From: Burkholderia sp. 4M9327F10
GTDB lineage: Bacteria > Pseudomonadota > Gammaproteobacteria > Burkholderiales > Burkholderiaceae
Direction: 5' to 3'
NCBI RefSeq assembly: GCF_005503145.1
Contig: NZ_SCNV01000015.1
Coordinates: forward strand, 94,261-158,260
Length of the DNA stretch: 64,000 nt
The translations under genes were made by a program, and so were the position numbers. The number at the start of each line of letters is the position of its first letter. The stretch's first letter is position 1. This document shows, one piece after another, positions 53,581 through 62,714 of this stretch. The notes below the pieces were generated by a model, which was not told the origin of the DNA, ran no database searches, and saw only the letters and a program-made list of their open reading frames with translations.

Positions 53581-53589
53581 TGCTATACT
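53581..53589 (+). promoter_or_regulatory. tsaD: Extended -10 promoter element upstream of tsaD
   Basis: TGCTATACT combines TGn with TATACT, an extended -10, about 170 bp before the tsaD start in the gap between the divergent genes. No good -35 at 17 bp is seen, which extended -10 promoters can do without. The motif is seen; function is inferred. Confidence 0.4.
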
Positions 53590-53758
53590 TACAAGCTTGC
53601 CTTTTCATTTTTCGGGCGCCTGAACATGCTGGCGGAAGCACGCTGGCGCTGGGTGCTGGGTAAGCCAAGCAAGGCTGGCTAGAAGCCAGGCGGCAGCCCC
53701 AGCCCATGCCATGACCCAGACAGCCGCATGTTTGCCGCGCCCCTGCAGCCCACACATC

Positions 53759-54787
53759 ATGCTCGTTCTCGGCATCGAAAGCTCCTGCGACGAAACCGGA
53801 CTCGCGCTCTACGACACGGAGCGCGGCCTGCTGGCGCACGCGCTGCATTCGCAGATTGCGATGCATCGGGAGTATGGCGGCGTGGTGCCGGAACTCGCGT
53901 CACGCGACCATATCCGGCGCGCGCTGCCGCTGCTCGAAGAAGTCATGGAGCGCGCGGGCACGGCGCGCGGCGAAATCGACGCGATCGCCTACACCCAGGG
54001 CCCGGGTCTGGCTGGTGCGCTGCTGGTCGGCGCCAGCATCGCCAATGCACTCGCCATGGCATGGGACAAGCCCACCATCGGCATTCACCACCTTGAAGGG
54101 CATTTGCTTTCGCCGCTGCTGGTCGACGAGCCGCCGCCGTTCCCGTTCGTCGCCCTGCTGGTATCCGGCGGTCACACGCAGTTGATGCGCGTGACCGACG
54201 TAGGTGTCTACGAGACGCTGGGCGAAACGCTCGACGACGCGGCCGGAGAAGCCTTCGACAAGACCGCCAAGCTGCTCGGCCTCGGCTATCCTGGCGGCCC
54301 GGAAGTGTCGCGGCTGGCGGAATTCGGCACCCCCGGCGCAGTGGTTCTGCCGCGCCCCATGCTGCATTCCGGCGACCTGGATTTCAGCTTCAGCGGCCTG
54401 AAAACCGCCGTGCTGACGCATGTGAAGAAGCTCGGCGGCGCGAATATCTGCGAACAGGCGAAGGCCGATCTCGCGCGAGGTTTTGTCGACGCGGCGGTGG
54501 ATGTTCTGGCGGCCAAATCGCTGGCGGCACTGAAGAAGACCAAGCTCAAGCGCCTCGTAGTTGCGGGCGGCGTGGGAGCGAACCGGCAATTGCGCGAAGC
54601 GCTTTCGGCAGCCGCGAAGAAGCGCGGCTTCGACGTCCATTACCCGGACCTCTCGCTGTGCACCGACAACGGCGCGATGATCGCGCTGGCCGGGGCGCTG
54701 CGTCTTGCGCGCTGGCCCGGCCAGAGCGGCAAGGACTACGCGTTCACGGTCAAGCCGCGCTGGGATCTGACGTCCCTCGCACGCTGA
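53759..54787 (+). CDS. tsaD: tRNA N6-threonylcarbamoyladenosine synthase subunit TsaD
   Basis: 342 residues, the usual length. It begins MLVLGIESSCDETGLALYDT, has HREYGGVVPELASRDHIRRA and the metal-binding HHLEGHLLSPLL, and the ATP-binding TLDDAAGEAFDKTAKLLGLG and VAGGVGANRQLREAL. Together with TsaB/C/E it makes t6A37 on ANN-decoding tRNAs. ATG 53759 is chosen over an in-frame extension from 53711 because the family starts there. A strong hairpin follows. Confidence 0.97.
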   Translation: MLVLGIESSCDETGLALYDTERGLLAHALHSQIAMHREYGGVVPELASRDHIRRALPLLEEVMERAGTARGEIDAIAYTQGPGLAGALLVGASIANALAMAWDKPTIGIHHLEGHLLSPLLVDEPPPFPFVALLVSGGHTQLMRVTDVGVYETLGETLDDAAGEAFDKTAKLLGLGYPGGPEVSRLAEFGTPGAVVLPRPMLHSGDLDFSFSGLKTAVLTHVKKLGGANICEQAKADLARGFVDAAVDVLAAKSLAALKKTKLKRLVVAGGVGANRQLREALSAAAKKRGFDVHYPDLSLCTDNGAMIALAGALRLARWPGQSGKDYAFTVKPRWDLTSLAR

Positions 54788-54817
54788 AGCCAGGCGGGCC
54801 GCGCGCAACTGCAATTG

Positions 54818-54843
54818 AAAACGGCCGCTAAAGCGGCCGTTTT
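54818..54843. terminator. Bidirectional terminator between tsaD and folE2
   Basis: AAAACGGCCGCT-AA-AGCGGCCGTTTT is a perfect 12-bp inverted repeat, A-rich on one side and T-rich on the other, placed between the converging ends of tsaD and folE2. It should stop transcription in both directions. Confidence 0.85.
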
Positions 54844-54887
54844 CACATCAAGACAGACTTAACCGGGAAGGAAGCCAAAACTTAGGC

Positions 54888-55700
54888 TTACCGCGACGCA
54901 ACCCGCTTGTCATGCTCGATCACAGCATAAGCGCTGTGATTGTGGATCGATTCAAAGTTCTCAGCCTCGAGCACATACGCCACCACCCGCGCATCCGCGT
55001 TCAGACGCTGCGCCACATCGCGCACCAGGTCTTCGACGAACTTCGGATTTTCATAGGCACGCTCGGTAACGAACTTCTCGTCCGGGCGCTTCAGCAGGCC
55101 CCACAGTTCGCACGACGCCTCTTCCTCGGCAATCCGAATCAGCTCCTCCACCGGCACCTCATCGGCCAGTTCGGCATTGATCGTCACATGCGAGCGCTGG
55201 TTGTGCGCGCCGTACTGAGAAATCTTCTTCGAGCACGGGCACAGGCTCGTAACCGGCACCAGCACCTTCAGGAACACACGCGTGCTGCCGTTACGGGTAT
55301 CGCCCGTCAGCGTCACTTCGTAGTCCAGCAGACTCTGCACGCCCGAGACCGGGGCCGTCTTGTTGACGAAGTAAGGGAATGACACTTCGATGCGGCCGGC
55401 TTCGGCCTCGAGCTTCTCCAGCATCGCCGCCAGCATTGTGCGAAACGTCGACGGCTCCAGCGGGGCCTTGTTCTCTTCGAGCAGCGCAACGAAGCGCGAC
55501 ATGTGCGTGCCCTTCTGCTCGGCGGGCAGGTGAACGTCGAGGTTCCACGTACCGACGGTCGGCTGCACGTCGCCGCCCTGTGTGCGCACCGTGAGCGGAT
55601 GGCGCACGGCCTTCACGCCGACCCGTTGAATCGGGATCTGGCGGGTGTCGACCGTGCTCTGCACGTCGGGCATCACAAAGGCGGGATTCATCTGATTCAT
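54888..55700 (-). CDS. folE2: GTP cyclohydrolase FolE2 (type IB)
   Basis: 270 residues. It converts GTP to dihydroneopterin triphosphate, the first step to folate. The metal-binding cysteine lies in VPVTSLCPCSKKISQYGAHN, followed by QRSHVTINAEL, and the conserved SFPYFVNKTAPVSGVQS and HNHSAYA are present. FolE2 can use metals other than zinc. AAAGGAACA precedes the ATG. No Zur site was recognised in the 261-bp upstream gap. Confidence 0.95.
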   Translation of the reverse strand: MNQMNPAFVMPDVQSTVDTRQIPIQRVGVKAVRHPLTVRTQGGDVQPTVGTWNLDVHLPAEQKGTHMSRFVALLEENKAPLEPSTFRTMLAAMLEKLEAEAGRIEVSFPYFVNKTAPVSGVQSLLDYEVTLTGDTRNGSTRVFLKVLVPVTSLCPCSKKISQYGAHNQRSHVTINAELADEVPVEELIRIAEEEASCELWGLLKRPDEKFVTERAYENPKFVEDLVRDVAQRLNADARVVAYVLEAENFESIHNHSAYAVIEHDKRVASR

Positions 55701-55833
55701 GTTCTTGTTCCTTTCAGGAAAACGCCGCGCCGCCCCAGGCTTTCCACTCCGAAGGAAATCCCCTCGGGGCGCTGTCTCAAAGCGACAGGCCAGGGGTGCT
55801 CGACGGCCGAGCGGATCGACGCACGCAACGGCG

Positions 55834-55879
55834 AACGCCGGCTAATGCCGGCGTTGCATGATGGGCCCGAAGGCCCATC
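55834..55879. other. Two adjacent hairpins in the dxs-folE2 gap
   Basis: AACGCCGGC-TAAT-GCCGGCGTT (55834-55855) and GATGGGCC-CGAA-GGCCCATC (55860-55879) are perfect stems of nine and eight bp lying side by side. Neither is followed by a T-run on either strand. They could mark the end of the dxs transcript or be an intergenic repeat. The rest of the gap (55701-55961) shows no gene. Confidence 0.5.
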
Positions 55880-55961
55880 GATTCAAGTTGGAGATTGCTA
55901 TAGCCGCGATAGCGCCTGCAAACCTCGGCGCCCGGCTCGATCCTGCGACTCGCCAGCCTGC

Positions 55962-57869
55962 TTAGGCGACGCGCTTGACCGACTTGCCCGCGGCGCCGCT
56001 GGCGTGATCCAGGAAGCGCTCGCGGATCGATTTAGCAATGCCCGCGCTATCCAGACCACACTCCGCGAGCAGCTTGGCCGGATCCCCATGATCGATGAAG
56101 CGATCGGGGAGGCCCAATTGTAGTACGGGACGCATAACCCCACTGGCGAGCAGGGCTTCGACGCAGGCCGAACCCGCACCGCCCATCACGCAGCCTTCTT
56201 CGACGGTGACAATATAGTCGTGGGTTTCCGCCAGTTCGCGCACCAGCTCGGCATCGAGCGGCTTGACGAAGCGCATGTTCGCCACGGTGGCGTCCAGTTG
56301 CTCCGCGGCTGCCAGAGACGGTGCAACCATCGTGCCGAACGCGAGAATGGCGATCCGCTTGCCGGCCGGCTGCGTCGTTTCGCGACGCACTTCGCCCTTG
56401 CCGAGCGGAAGCGCCGTCATCTGCTTGACCGTCGCCACACCGGTGCCCGCACCGCGCGGATAGCGCACTGCCGTCGGGTTCGGCTGCTGCAGCGCCGTGT
56501 ATAGCATCTGGCGGCATTCGTTTTCATCCGAAGCGGCCATCACCGTCATGTTCGGGACGCAGCGCATGAACGCGAGATCGTAGGCGCCCGCGTGCGTTGC
56601 GCCGTCCGCGCCGACCAGACCCGCGCGGTCGATGGCAAACACCACCGGCAGGTTCTGCAGCGCGACGTCATGGATCAACTGGTCGTACGCGCGCTGCAGG
56701 AACGTCGAGTAGATCGCCACGACCGGCTTCATGCCGTCCGCCGCCAGGCCACCCGCGAAGGTCACCGCGTGCTGCTCGGCAATACCGACATCGAAGTAAC
56801 GGTCCGGGAAGCGCTTCTCGAACTCCACCATGCCCGAGCCTTCACGCATGGCAGGCGTGATGCCGACAACACGCGAATCCAGTTCCGCCGCGTCGCACAG
56901 CCATTCGCCGAACACTTGCGTGTACGTCTTCTTCGACGGCGTGGTGGCGGGCTTGATGCCTTCAGCCGGATTGAACTTGCCCGGGCCGTGGTACAGCACC
57001 GGATCGGCTTCGGCCAGCTTGTAGCCCTGGCCTTTCTTGGTGACCACGTGCAGGAATTGCGGACCGCGCAGTTCCTTGATGTTCTGCAGCGTCGGGATCA
57101 GCGAGTCGAGATCGTGACCGTCGATCGGGCCGATGTAGTTAAAGCCGAACTCTTCGAACAGCGTAGCCGGCACGATCATGCCCTTCGCGTGCTCTTCGAG
57201 CTTGCGGGCGAGATCGAGCATCGGCGGCGCCACGCGCAGCACGCGCTCCACGCCGGCGCGCGCCGCTGCGTAGAAGCGGCCCGACATCAGACGCGCCAGA
57301 TGGCGATTCAGCGCGCCCACCGGCGGCGAGATCGACATGTCGTTGTCGTTGAGGATGACCAGCAGCGGCACGTCGTCTTCGACGCCTGCGTTGTTCATCG
57401 CCTCGAAAGCCATCCCGGCCGTCATCGCCCCGTCGCCGATCACAGCGATGCCCATGCGGTTCTCACCCTGCAGCTTGCTGGCGATCGCCATGCCAAGCGC
57501 AGCGGAGATCGAGGTGCTGGAGTGCGCGGTGCCGAACGTGTCGTACTCCGACTCGTCGCGGCGCGGGAAACCGGAGATGCCGCCGTACTGACGCAGCGAA
57601 TGCATCTGGTCGCGGCGGCCGGTCAGGATCTTGTGGGGGTAGGTTTGATGGCCGACATCCCAGACGATCCGGTCGCGCGGCGTGTCGAACACGTAGTGCA
57701 GCGCAATCGTCAGTTCGACCGTGCCAAGATTGGACGAAAGGTGTCCGCCCGTCTGCGAGACGCTGTCGAGCACGAAGGCACGCAACTCGTCTGCAAGCGG
57801 TTGCAATTGGCGGCGATCGAGGCGGCGCAGGGCTGCCGGGTCGTCGATGGTTTTCAGCAAGTCGTACAT
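55962..57869 (-). CDS. dxs: 1-deoxy-D-xylulose-5-phosphate synthase
   Basis: 635 residues. A thiamine-diphosphate enzyme that joins pyruvate and glyceraldehyde-3-phosphate, the first step of the non-mevalonate isoprenoid route. It has HHxx-type start residues in GGHLSSNLGTVELTIALHYV, the ThDP motif GDGAMTAGMAFEAMNNAGVE ... NDNDMSISPPVG, and a transketolase-like middle (DVGIAEQHAVTFAGGLAADG). It starts ATG 57869 and is probably co-transcribed with xseB and ispA (85-bp gap). Confidence 0.97.
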   Translation of the reverse strand: MYDLLKTIDDPAALRRLDRRQLQPLADELRAFVLDSVSQTGGHLSSNLGTVELTIALHYVFDTPRDRIVWDVGHQTYPHKILTGRRDQMHSLRQYGGISGFPRRDESEYDTFGTAHSSTSISAALGMAIASKLQGENRMGIAVIGDGAMTAGMAFEAMNNAGVEDDVPLLVILNDNDMSISPPVGALNRHLARLMSGRFYAAARAGVERVLRVAPPMLDLARKLEEHAKGMIVPATLFEEFGFNYIGPIDGHDLDSLIPTLQNIKELRGPQFLHVVTKKGQGYKLAEADPVLYHGPGKFNPAEGIKPATTPSKKTYTQVFGEWLCDAAELDSRVVGITPAMREGSGMVEFEKRFPDRYFDVGIAEQHAVTFAGGLAADGMKPVVAIYSTFLQRAYDQLIHDVALQNLPVVFAIDRAGLVGADGATHAGAYDLAFMRCVPNMTVMAASDENECRQMLYTALQQPNPTAVRYPRGAGTGVATVKQMTALPLGKGEVRRETTQPAGKRIAILAFGTMVAPSLAAAEQLDATVANMRFVKPLDAELVRELAETHDYIVTVEEGCVMGGAGSACVEALLASGVMRPVLQLGLPDRFIDHGDPAKLLAECGLDSAGIAKSIRERFLDHASGAAGKSVKRVA

Positions 57870-57954
57870 CGTCGTTCCATTGTAGGAAAACTTACGCGCC
57901 CGCACTTCATTCACGCATTCACTGTGGCGAATGCGCGGCGGCGGGCTTTCGCGT

Positions 57955-58836
57955 TCAGCTGACCCGGTTCACCACCAGGTCAGCCAGTTCGGCAAGACGC
58001 TGCGCACGAGCGCCAAACGGCGCGATTGCAGCGTGGGCATCGGCACGCAGTTGCGCCGCGAGGTCGCGCGACGCTTCAAGCCCGATGATCGACACGTAGG
58101 TCGGCTTGCCGTCCTTCGCGTCTTTGCCTGCCGTTTTGCCAAGCGTCGCGGAATCGGTCGTGACGTCGAGAATATCGTCCACGACCTGAAACGCGAGGCC
58201 CACAGCGGCCGCATAGGCGTCGAGCGAACGCATTGCGTCCGCGCCCGGCGCTTCGCCCGCCAATGCCCCCATGCGCACCGAAGCGCGCAGCAGCGCGCCG
58301 GTCTTCATGCGGTGCATTGTTTCGAGTTGCGGCCGCGTCAGCGTGTGGCCGACGCTCGCCAGATCGATGGCCTGGCCCCCGGCCATGCCGATCGAACCGC
58401 TCGCCAGCGCCAGCTCGCGCACCAGCGCCGCCTGTTGCGTCGGCGCCAGCACGTCGGCCGTCAGCGCGACGAAAGCTTGCGATTGCAGCGCGTCGCCGAC
58501 CAGCAGCGCGGTCGGTTCATCATACTTAACATGCACCGTGGGCTTGCCGCGACGCAGCGCGTCGTCGTCCATGCACGGCATGTCGTCGTGCACCAGCGAG
58601 TAGACGTGGATCATCTCCAGCGCCGCTGCTGCTGCGTCGAGACATTCGACGCGTGCGCCTGTCAGTTCCCCGGCCGCGTGGCACAGCAGCGGGCGCACCC
58701 GCTTGCCGCCGCCCAGCACCGCATAGCGCATGGCTTCGTGCAGTTGCGCCGGCTCAACGCTCGGCGCCGGCAGATAGTGTTCTAGTGCTGTCTCGACACG
58801 CTCGAGTACCGAGTGCATCCATTGTTCGAAGGTCAT
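57955..58836 (-). CDS. ispA: Farnesyl diphosphate synthase (geranyltranstransferase)
   Basis: 293 residues. The first aspartate-rich motif is in YSLVHDDMPCMDDDALRRGK and the second in LAFQVVDDILDVTTD; GGGKRVRPLLCHAAGE is the usual GxKRxRP site. It condenses IPP with DMAPP/GPP to farnesyl diphosphate, feeding quinones and undecaprenyl phosphate. It overlaps xseB by four bases and lies before dxs, a standard xseB-ispA-dxs arrangement. Confidence 0.96.
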   Translation of the reverse strand: MTFEQWMHSVLERVETALEHYLPAPSVEPAQLHEAMRYAVLGGGKRVRPLLCHAAGELTGARVECLDAAAAALEMIHVYSLVHDDMPCMDDDALRRGKPTVHVKYDEPTALLVGDALQSQAFVALTADVLAPTQQAALVRELALASGSIGMAGGQAIDLASVGHTLTRPQLETMHRMKTGALLRASVRMGALAGEAPGADAMRSLDAYAAAVGLAFQVVDDILDVTTDSATLGKTAGKDAKDGKPTYVSIIGLEASRDLAAQLRADAHAAIAPFGARAQRLAELADLVVNRVS

Positions 58837-59138
58837 AGGTCGTCCCCGCTCTCTGTAGCGGCTGTGCCTGCGCCACTCATGGGCAGCGGCTTGAGGGTCT
58901 CGCCATCGAGAACCCGCACCTGCTGCTCGACCTTTTCCAGTTGTTGCTGGCAAAACGTCACGAGGGTCGCGCCACGCCGGTATGCGGCGAGCGATTCCTC
59001 GAGGCTCAGACTGCCGCCTTCCATCCGCGCAACCAGTGCTTCCAGTTCCGCCAGCGCCGCTTCGTAGTTCTCGGGCAGTGGGGTGCTGTCGGCGCCCTCG
59101 GGGGTTGCAGCGGGTTCCTTTGATGCGGTCTTCGCCAT
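58833..59138 (-). CDS. xseB: Exonuclease VII small subunit
   Basis: 101 residues. The XseB core is PLPENYEAALAELEALVARM then EGGSLSLEESLAAYRRGATL and a coiled-coil-like CQQQLEKVEQQVRVLDGETL. It helps XseA degrade single-stranded DNA. ATG 59138 is chosen although no clear Shine-Dalgarno is seen; TTG 59150 is possible. Overlap with ispA suggests co-translation. Confidence 0.93.
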   Translation of the reverse strand: MAKTASKEPAATPEGADSTPLPENYEAALAELEALVARMEGGSLSLEESLAAYRRGATLVTFCQQQLEKVEQQVRVLDGETLKPLPMSGAGTAATESGDDL

Positions 59139-59348
59139 GAATGGTCGCAAAATTAAAACAAGTCGGACATTCTACGGCAAAAGCGACAAATCCGATCCGC
59201 TCGCCGCGCCTCGCCCCGTCTGCTTACCTTACGGCCCACCCAGAGCCTGACAGAAAAAAATCCTTTTTGCTCACACGGAAATTGTGAACCATCTTCACAA
59301 TTTTGACCCAAATCAGACACTTAGTCGCCCCAAGGAGGGGGAAACGGG

Positions 59349-59354
59349 TATAAT
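59349..59354 (+). promoter_or_regulatory. Consensus -10 (TATAAT) before the Rieske oxygenase gene
   Basis: A perfect TATAAT lies 69 bp before the start codon in the divergent gap between xseB and the oxygenase. No -35 is clear at 17 bp; TTGACC at 59303-59308 is too far. The perfect -10 in GC-rich DNA makes a promoter plausible. Confidence 0.45.
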
Positions 59355-59422
59355 CGCGGGCTCCCTAAATCGAATCTTCGATGGTTGGGTTGTTCACTGC
59401 TTTCATCTTCACGGGAGTGGGA

Positions 59423-60529
59423 ATGTCCAATCTGAGCAATGCATTGCAGTTGCGGTCTGTTCACAGCCAGCTGCCAGTCACGGCTTACTTTGACGAAGCG
59501 CTTCTAACGCGCGAAATCGAAACCCTTTTCAAGAAAGGTCCTCGCTACATTGGGCACGAACTCATGGTGCCGGATGCGGGGGATTATTTTGCCTTGCCCA
59601 GCGAGAGCGAGGGGCGTGTGCTCGTTCGTAACAATCAGTCACAAGTTGAGCTGTTGTCGAACGTATGCCGCCACCGGCAAGCCATCATGCTTAAAGGCCG
59701 CGGCCAGGCGGAGAATATCGTCTGCCCGTTGCACCGCTGGACGTACGATCTGAACGGCCAGCTTCTCGGTGCACCGCATTTCGCGGACAACCCTTGCCTG
59801 AATCTCGGCGCCACGCCGCTGCAGAACTGGCAGGGGCTGCTGTTCGAAGCCCAGGGGCGCAACGTCGCGCACGATCTCGCACGTCTGGGCACGAAGCAGC
59901 ACTTCGACTTCTCGAACTTCATGTTCGATCATGTCGAAGTCCATGAGTGCAACTACAACTGGAAGTCGTTCATCGAGGTCTATCTCGAGGACTACCACGT
60001 CGCGCCGTTCCATCCGGGACTCGGCAGCTTCGTCTCGTGCGACAACCTGGAGTGGGAATTCGGCGAATGGTACAGCGTGCAGACGGTCGGGGTCCACAAG
60101 GGCCTTGAGCAGCCGGGCAGCCCGACGTATCGCAAATGGCACGACCAGGTGCTGCGCTTCCGCGAGGGCAAGGCCCCCGAGTTCGGCGCAATCTGGATGG
60201 TGTACTACCCGGGTTTGATGATCGAGTGGTACCCGCATGTGCTGGTCGTGTCATGGCTGATTCCGCGCGGTCCGCAGAAAACCACCAACGTGGTGGAGTT
60301 CTATTACCCCGAGGAAATCGCGCTGTTCGAGCGTGAATTCATTGAGGCTGAGCGCGCCGCCTACATGGAGACGGCCCGTGAAGACGATGAGATCGCGGAG
60401 CGGATGGACGCCGGGCGCCGCGCGCTGATGCAGCGCGGCGAGTCGCAGGTGGGCCCGTATCAGAGCCCGATGGAAGACGGTATGCAGCACTTCCACGAGT
60501 TCCTGCGGCGCGAACTCGGTACGATCTGA
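59423..60529 (+). CDS. Rieske [2Fe-2S] aromatic-ring-hydroxylating-type oxygenase, alpha subunit-like
   Basis: 368 residues. The Rieske cluster ligands are C82/H84 (NVCRHRQ) and C101/H104 (VCPLHRW). The mononuclear iron site is in NWKSFIEVYLEDYHVAPFHP, the D/E-xxHxxxxH pattern. These enzymes hydroxylate or demethylate small molecules using a separate reductase. No ferredoxin or reductase gene is nearby. The ATG at 59423 follows GGGAGTGGGA. A strong terminator follows. Confidence 0.93.
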   Translation: MSNLSNALQLRSVHSQLPVTAYFDEALLTREIETLFKKGPRYIGHELMVPDAGDYFALPSESEGRVLVRNNQSQVELLSNVCRHRQAIMLKGRGQAENIVCPLHRWTYDLNGQLLGAPHFADNPCLNLGATPLQNWQGLLFEAQGRNVAHDLARLGTKQHFDFSNFMFDHVEVHECNYNWKSFIEVYLEDYHVAPFHPGLGSFVSCDNLEWEFGEWYSVQTVGVHKGLEQPGSPTYRKWHDQVLRFREGKAPEFGAIWMVYYPGLMIEWYPHVLVVSWLIPRGPQKTTNVVEFYYPEEIALFEREFIEAERAAYMETAREDDEIAERMDAGRRALMQRGESQVGPYQSPMEDGMQHFHEFLRRELGTI

Positions 60530-60574
60530 GCGGGTAGGGCCGTCTTACGGCACACGTACAGGTAGCAATCACAG

Positions 60575-60602
60575 AAAGACGGACTTCGGTCCGTCTTTTT
60601 TT
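60575..60602 (+). terminator. Terminator of the Rieske oxygenase gene
   Basis: AAAGACGGAC-TTCG-GTCCGTCTTT is a perfect 10-bp stem with a stable TTCG tetraloop, followed by TTTT. A textbook Rho-independent terminator 45 bp after the stop codon. Confidence 0.92.
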
Positions 60603-60752
60603 GTTTAGACTACTAACATGAGTCGGTTGAGCGGCTTGGGCTTGCGACAAACCCTTGCTTCAAGCCGCACCGAAGCAACCTGTTTCGCCAGTACCTTACA
60701 TGGGACCGGACCAAGCGCCAAAGCGCTAACTCCGGTCGATAAAGGAGCCGTC

Positions 60753-61622
60753 ATGCCACACACCCACTACACCACACTGATCTCCGCGACTAACCTCGCG
60801 GAACGGCTCGCCGCTGCGCCAGGCAGCGTCTTCGTGATCGACTGCCGCTTCGACCTCGCCGATCCGGAGTCCGGCGAAAAAGCCTACGCCGCCGGCCATA
60901 TCCCCGGTGCGCAATATCTGCATCTGGACCGCGACCTCTCCGGCCCGAAGACCGGCGCCAATGGCCGCCATCCCTTGCCGGATCGCGCCAAGCTGGTCGC
61001 CGACCTCGCCGCGCGTGGCCTCAAACAGGGTCAACAGGTCGTAGCCTACGATGCACAAGGCGGCATGTACGCCGCACGCGCATGGTGGCTGTTGCGCTGG
61101 CTGGGTCACGACTCGGTAGCCGTACTCGACGGCGGGTTACAGGCCTGGCAGGCTGCGGACCAGCCGCTGACCCAGGATGTTGCGCCGCACAGCGCAGGCG
61201 ACTTCAAGGCCGGTGCGCCGCTCGCGGTGACGGTCGACGCGCAGGCGGTGGAGCGCAACCTCAGCACGCACGAGCGGGTGGTAGTCGATGCACGGGCGGC
61301 GGACCGCTATCGCGGTGAGAACGAAACGCTCGACGCGGTGGGCGGCCATATTCCAGGCGCGTTGAACCGCTTCTTCAAGGACAACCTCACGGCCGATGGC
61401 CGCTTCAAGCCTGCCCACTCACTGCGCGAAGAATTCCAGGCGCTGCTGCCGGGCATCGCGCCGGATCGCGTTGTGCTGCAATGCGGCTCAGGCGTGACAG
61501 CCTGCGTCAACGCTCTGGCGATGGAAGTGGGCGGCCTGCACGGCGCTCTGCTCTACGCGGGGTCGTGGAGCGAGTGGAGTTCCGATCCGGCACGGCCGGT
61601 TGCAACCGGGCCGAATCCCTAA
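60753..61622 (+). CDS. sseA: Thiosulfate/3-mercaptopyruvate sulfurtransferase
   Basis: 289 residues, two rhodanese domains. The first (FVIDCRFDLADPESGEKAYA ... AGHIPGAQYLHLDRDLSGPK) is inactive; the second has the catalytic cysteine C244 in the loop CGSGVTA, whose composition fits 3-mercaptopyruvate sulfurtransferase. AAAGGAG precedes the ATG. It moves sulfur from a donor to cyanide or a thiol. Confidence 0.93.
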   Translation: MPHTHYTTLISATNLAERLAAAPGSVFVIDCRFDLADPESGEKAYAAGHIPGAQYLHLDRDLSGPKTGANGRHPLPDRAKLVADLAARGLKQGQQVVAYDAQGGMYAARAWWLLRWLGHDSVAVLDGGLQAWQAADQPLTQDVAPHSAGDFKAGAPLAVTVDAQAVERNLSTHERVVVDARAADRYRGENETLDAVGGHIPGALNRFFKDNLTADGRFKPAHSLREEFQALLPGIAPDRVVLQCGSGVTACVNALAMEVGGLHGALLYAGSWSEWSSDPARPVATGPNP

Positions 61623-61694
61623 GCAAGTAAAAGCGACGGGCGGGTCGTGGCGGCTCGCCGGCCCGTCCCCGCGACGCGCGGCGCCCTATCGCAC

Positions 61695-62567
61695 CTAAAC
61701 CACGCCGTGCTCCTTGAACCAGACCAGCGCACGGCGCCAGCCATCCTCGGCATCGGCTTTCTTGTAGCTCGGCCGGTAATCCGCAAAGAACGCGTGCCCC
61801 GCGTCGTCATAGACAACGAACTGCGAGCCGCGTCCAGCCTGTGGCCCCTGCGCAATCGCCTGCTTCATCTGCGCGAGCGTGTCCTGCGGGATGCTCTGAT
61901 CCTGTAGCCCGTAAAGACCCAGCACCGGTGCATGCAGATCGGCCACCCGGTCAATCGGATTGGCCGGCGTCATCGCCGTGTGAGCGCCGGTCACCCGGCC
62001 ATACCACGCCACCCCGGCCTTCAGGCGCGGATTGTGTTCGGCGTATAGCCACGCAATCCGCCCCCCCCAGCAAAAGCCGTTGATACCCAGGCGATTCAGG
62101 TCGCCGCCATTCGCGCCCGCCCAGGCGACGGTGGCATCGAGATCAGCCAACACCTGCTCGTCAGGCACCTTGCTGACCAGTTGATCGTTCAACTGCTGGA
62201 TCGTCGGATACACCGACGCATCGCCTTCCCGCACGTAGAGATCCGGCGCAATCGCCAGATAGCCGGCCTTGGCAAAGCGCCGGCAGACGTCGGCGATATG
62301 CTCGTGCACGCCGAAAATTTCATGCACGACGATGATCACCGGCAAGTGCGTCTTGCCCGCCGGTTGCGCGCGGTAAGCCGGCACCAGCGTATCGCCCGAA
62401 TGCACGGCAATTTCGCCGGCTTCGAGGCCGTCGCTATCGGTATGGATGGTTTGGGCGGATACCGGCAGCACGGCAGCGGCGAATCCGGTGCCGAGCGCAG
62501 CTTTGATAAAGGTTCGTCGATTGAAAGGCACGTGCGGGACCAGACTGTCGACTTCGGGCTTCAGCAT
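61695..62567 (-). CDS. Dienelactone hydrolase-family protein with Tat-type signal
   Basis: 290 residues. The N terminus has a twin-arginine motif (FNRRTFIKAALGTGFAAAVL) and cleavage near VSAQ, so the protein is predicted to be exported folded. The hydrolase has VVHEIFGVHEHIADVCRRFA, the nucleophile cysteine in NGFCWGGRIAWLYA, and VYDDAGHAFFAD with the acid and histidine. It is related to carboxymethylenebutenolidase. CAAGGAG precedes ATG 62567. No aromatic pathway is nearby. Confidence 0.9.
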   Translation of the reverse strand: MLKPEVDSLVPHVPFNRRTFIKAALGTGFAAAVLPVSAQTIHTDSDGLEAGEIAVHSGDTLVPAYRAQPAGKTHLPVIIVVHEIFGVHEHIADVCRRFAKAGYLAIAPDLYVREGDASVYPTIQQLNDQLVSKVPDEQVLADLDATVAWAGANGGDLNRLGINGFCWGGRIAWLYAEHNPRLKAGVAWYGRVTGAHTAMTPANPIDRVADLHAPVLGLYGLQDQSIPQDTLAQMKQAIAQGPQAGRGSQFVVYDDAGHAFFADYRPSYKKADAEDGWRRALVWFKEHGVV

Positions 62568-62714
62568 GCGGCGCTCCTTGAGTGAAGGGCAGTGATCGGC
62601 GATGAACAGATGTGACCGACGGGTGAACGACGGACGGATCGGAAGGCAACAGGATACGCTCGCGCGCATCCTGTTGCAGAAGCCCGCCGCTCCGGACAAC
62701 CGTCGGTGCAACCC

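Noticed and set aside
56592..57962. A 456-codon frame antisense to dxs
   Set aside because: A shadow of dxs; arginine- and histidine-rich, no domain, and dxs is unmistakable.
59303..59354. TTGACC with TATAAT as a full promoter before the Rieske gene
   Set aside because: The two hexamers are 40 bp apart. The -10 alone is listed.
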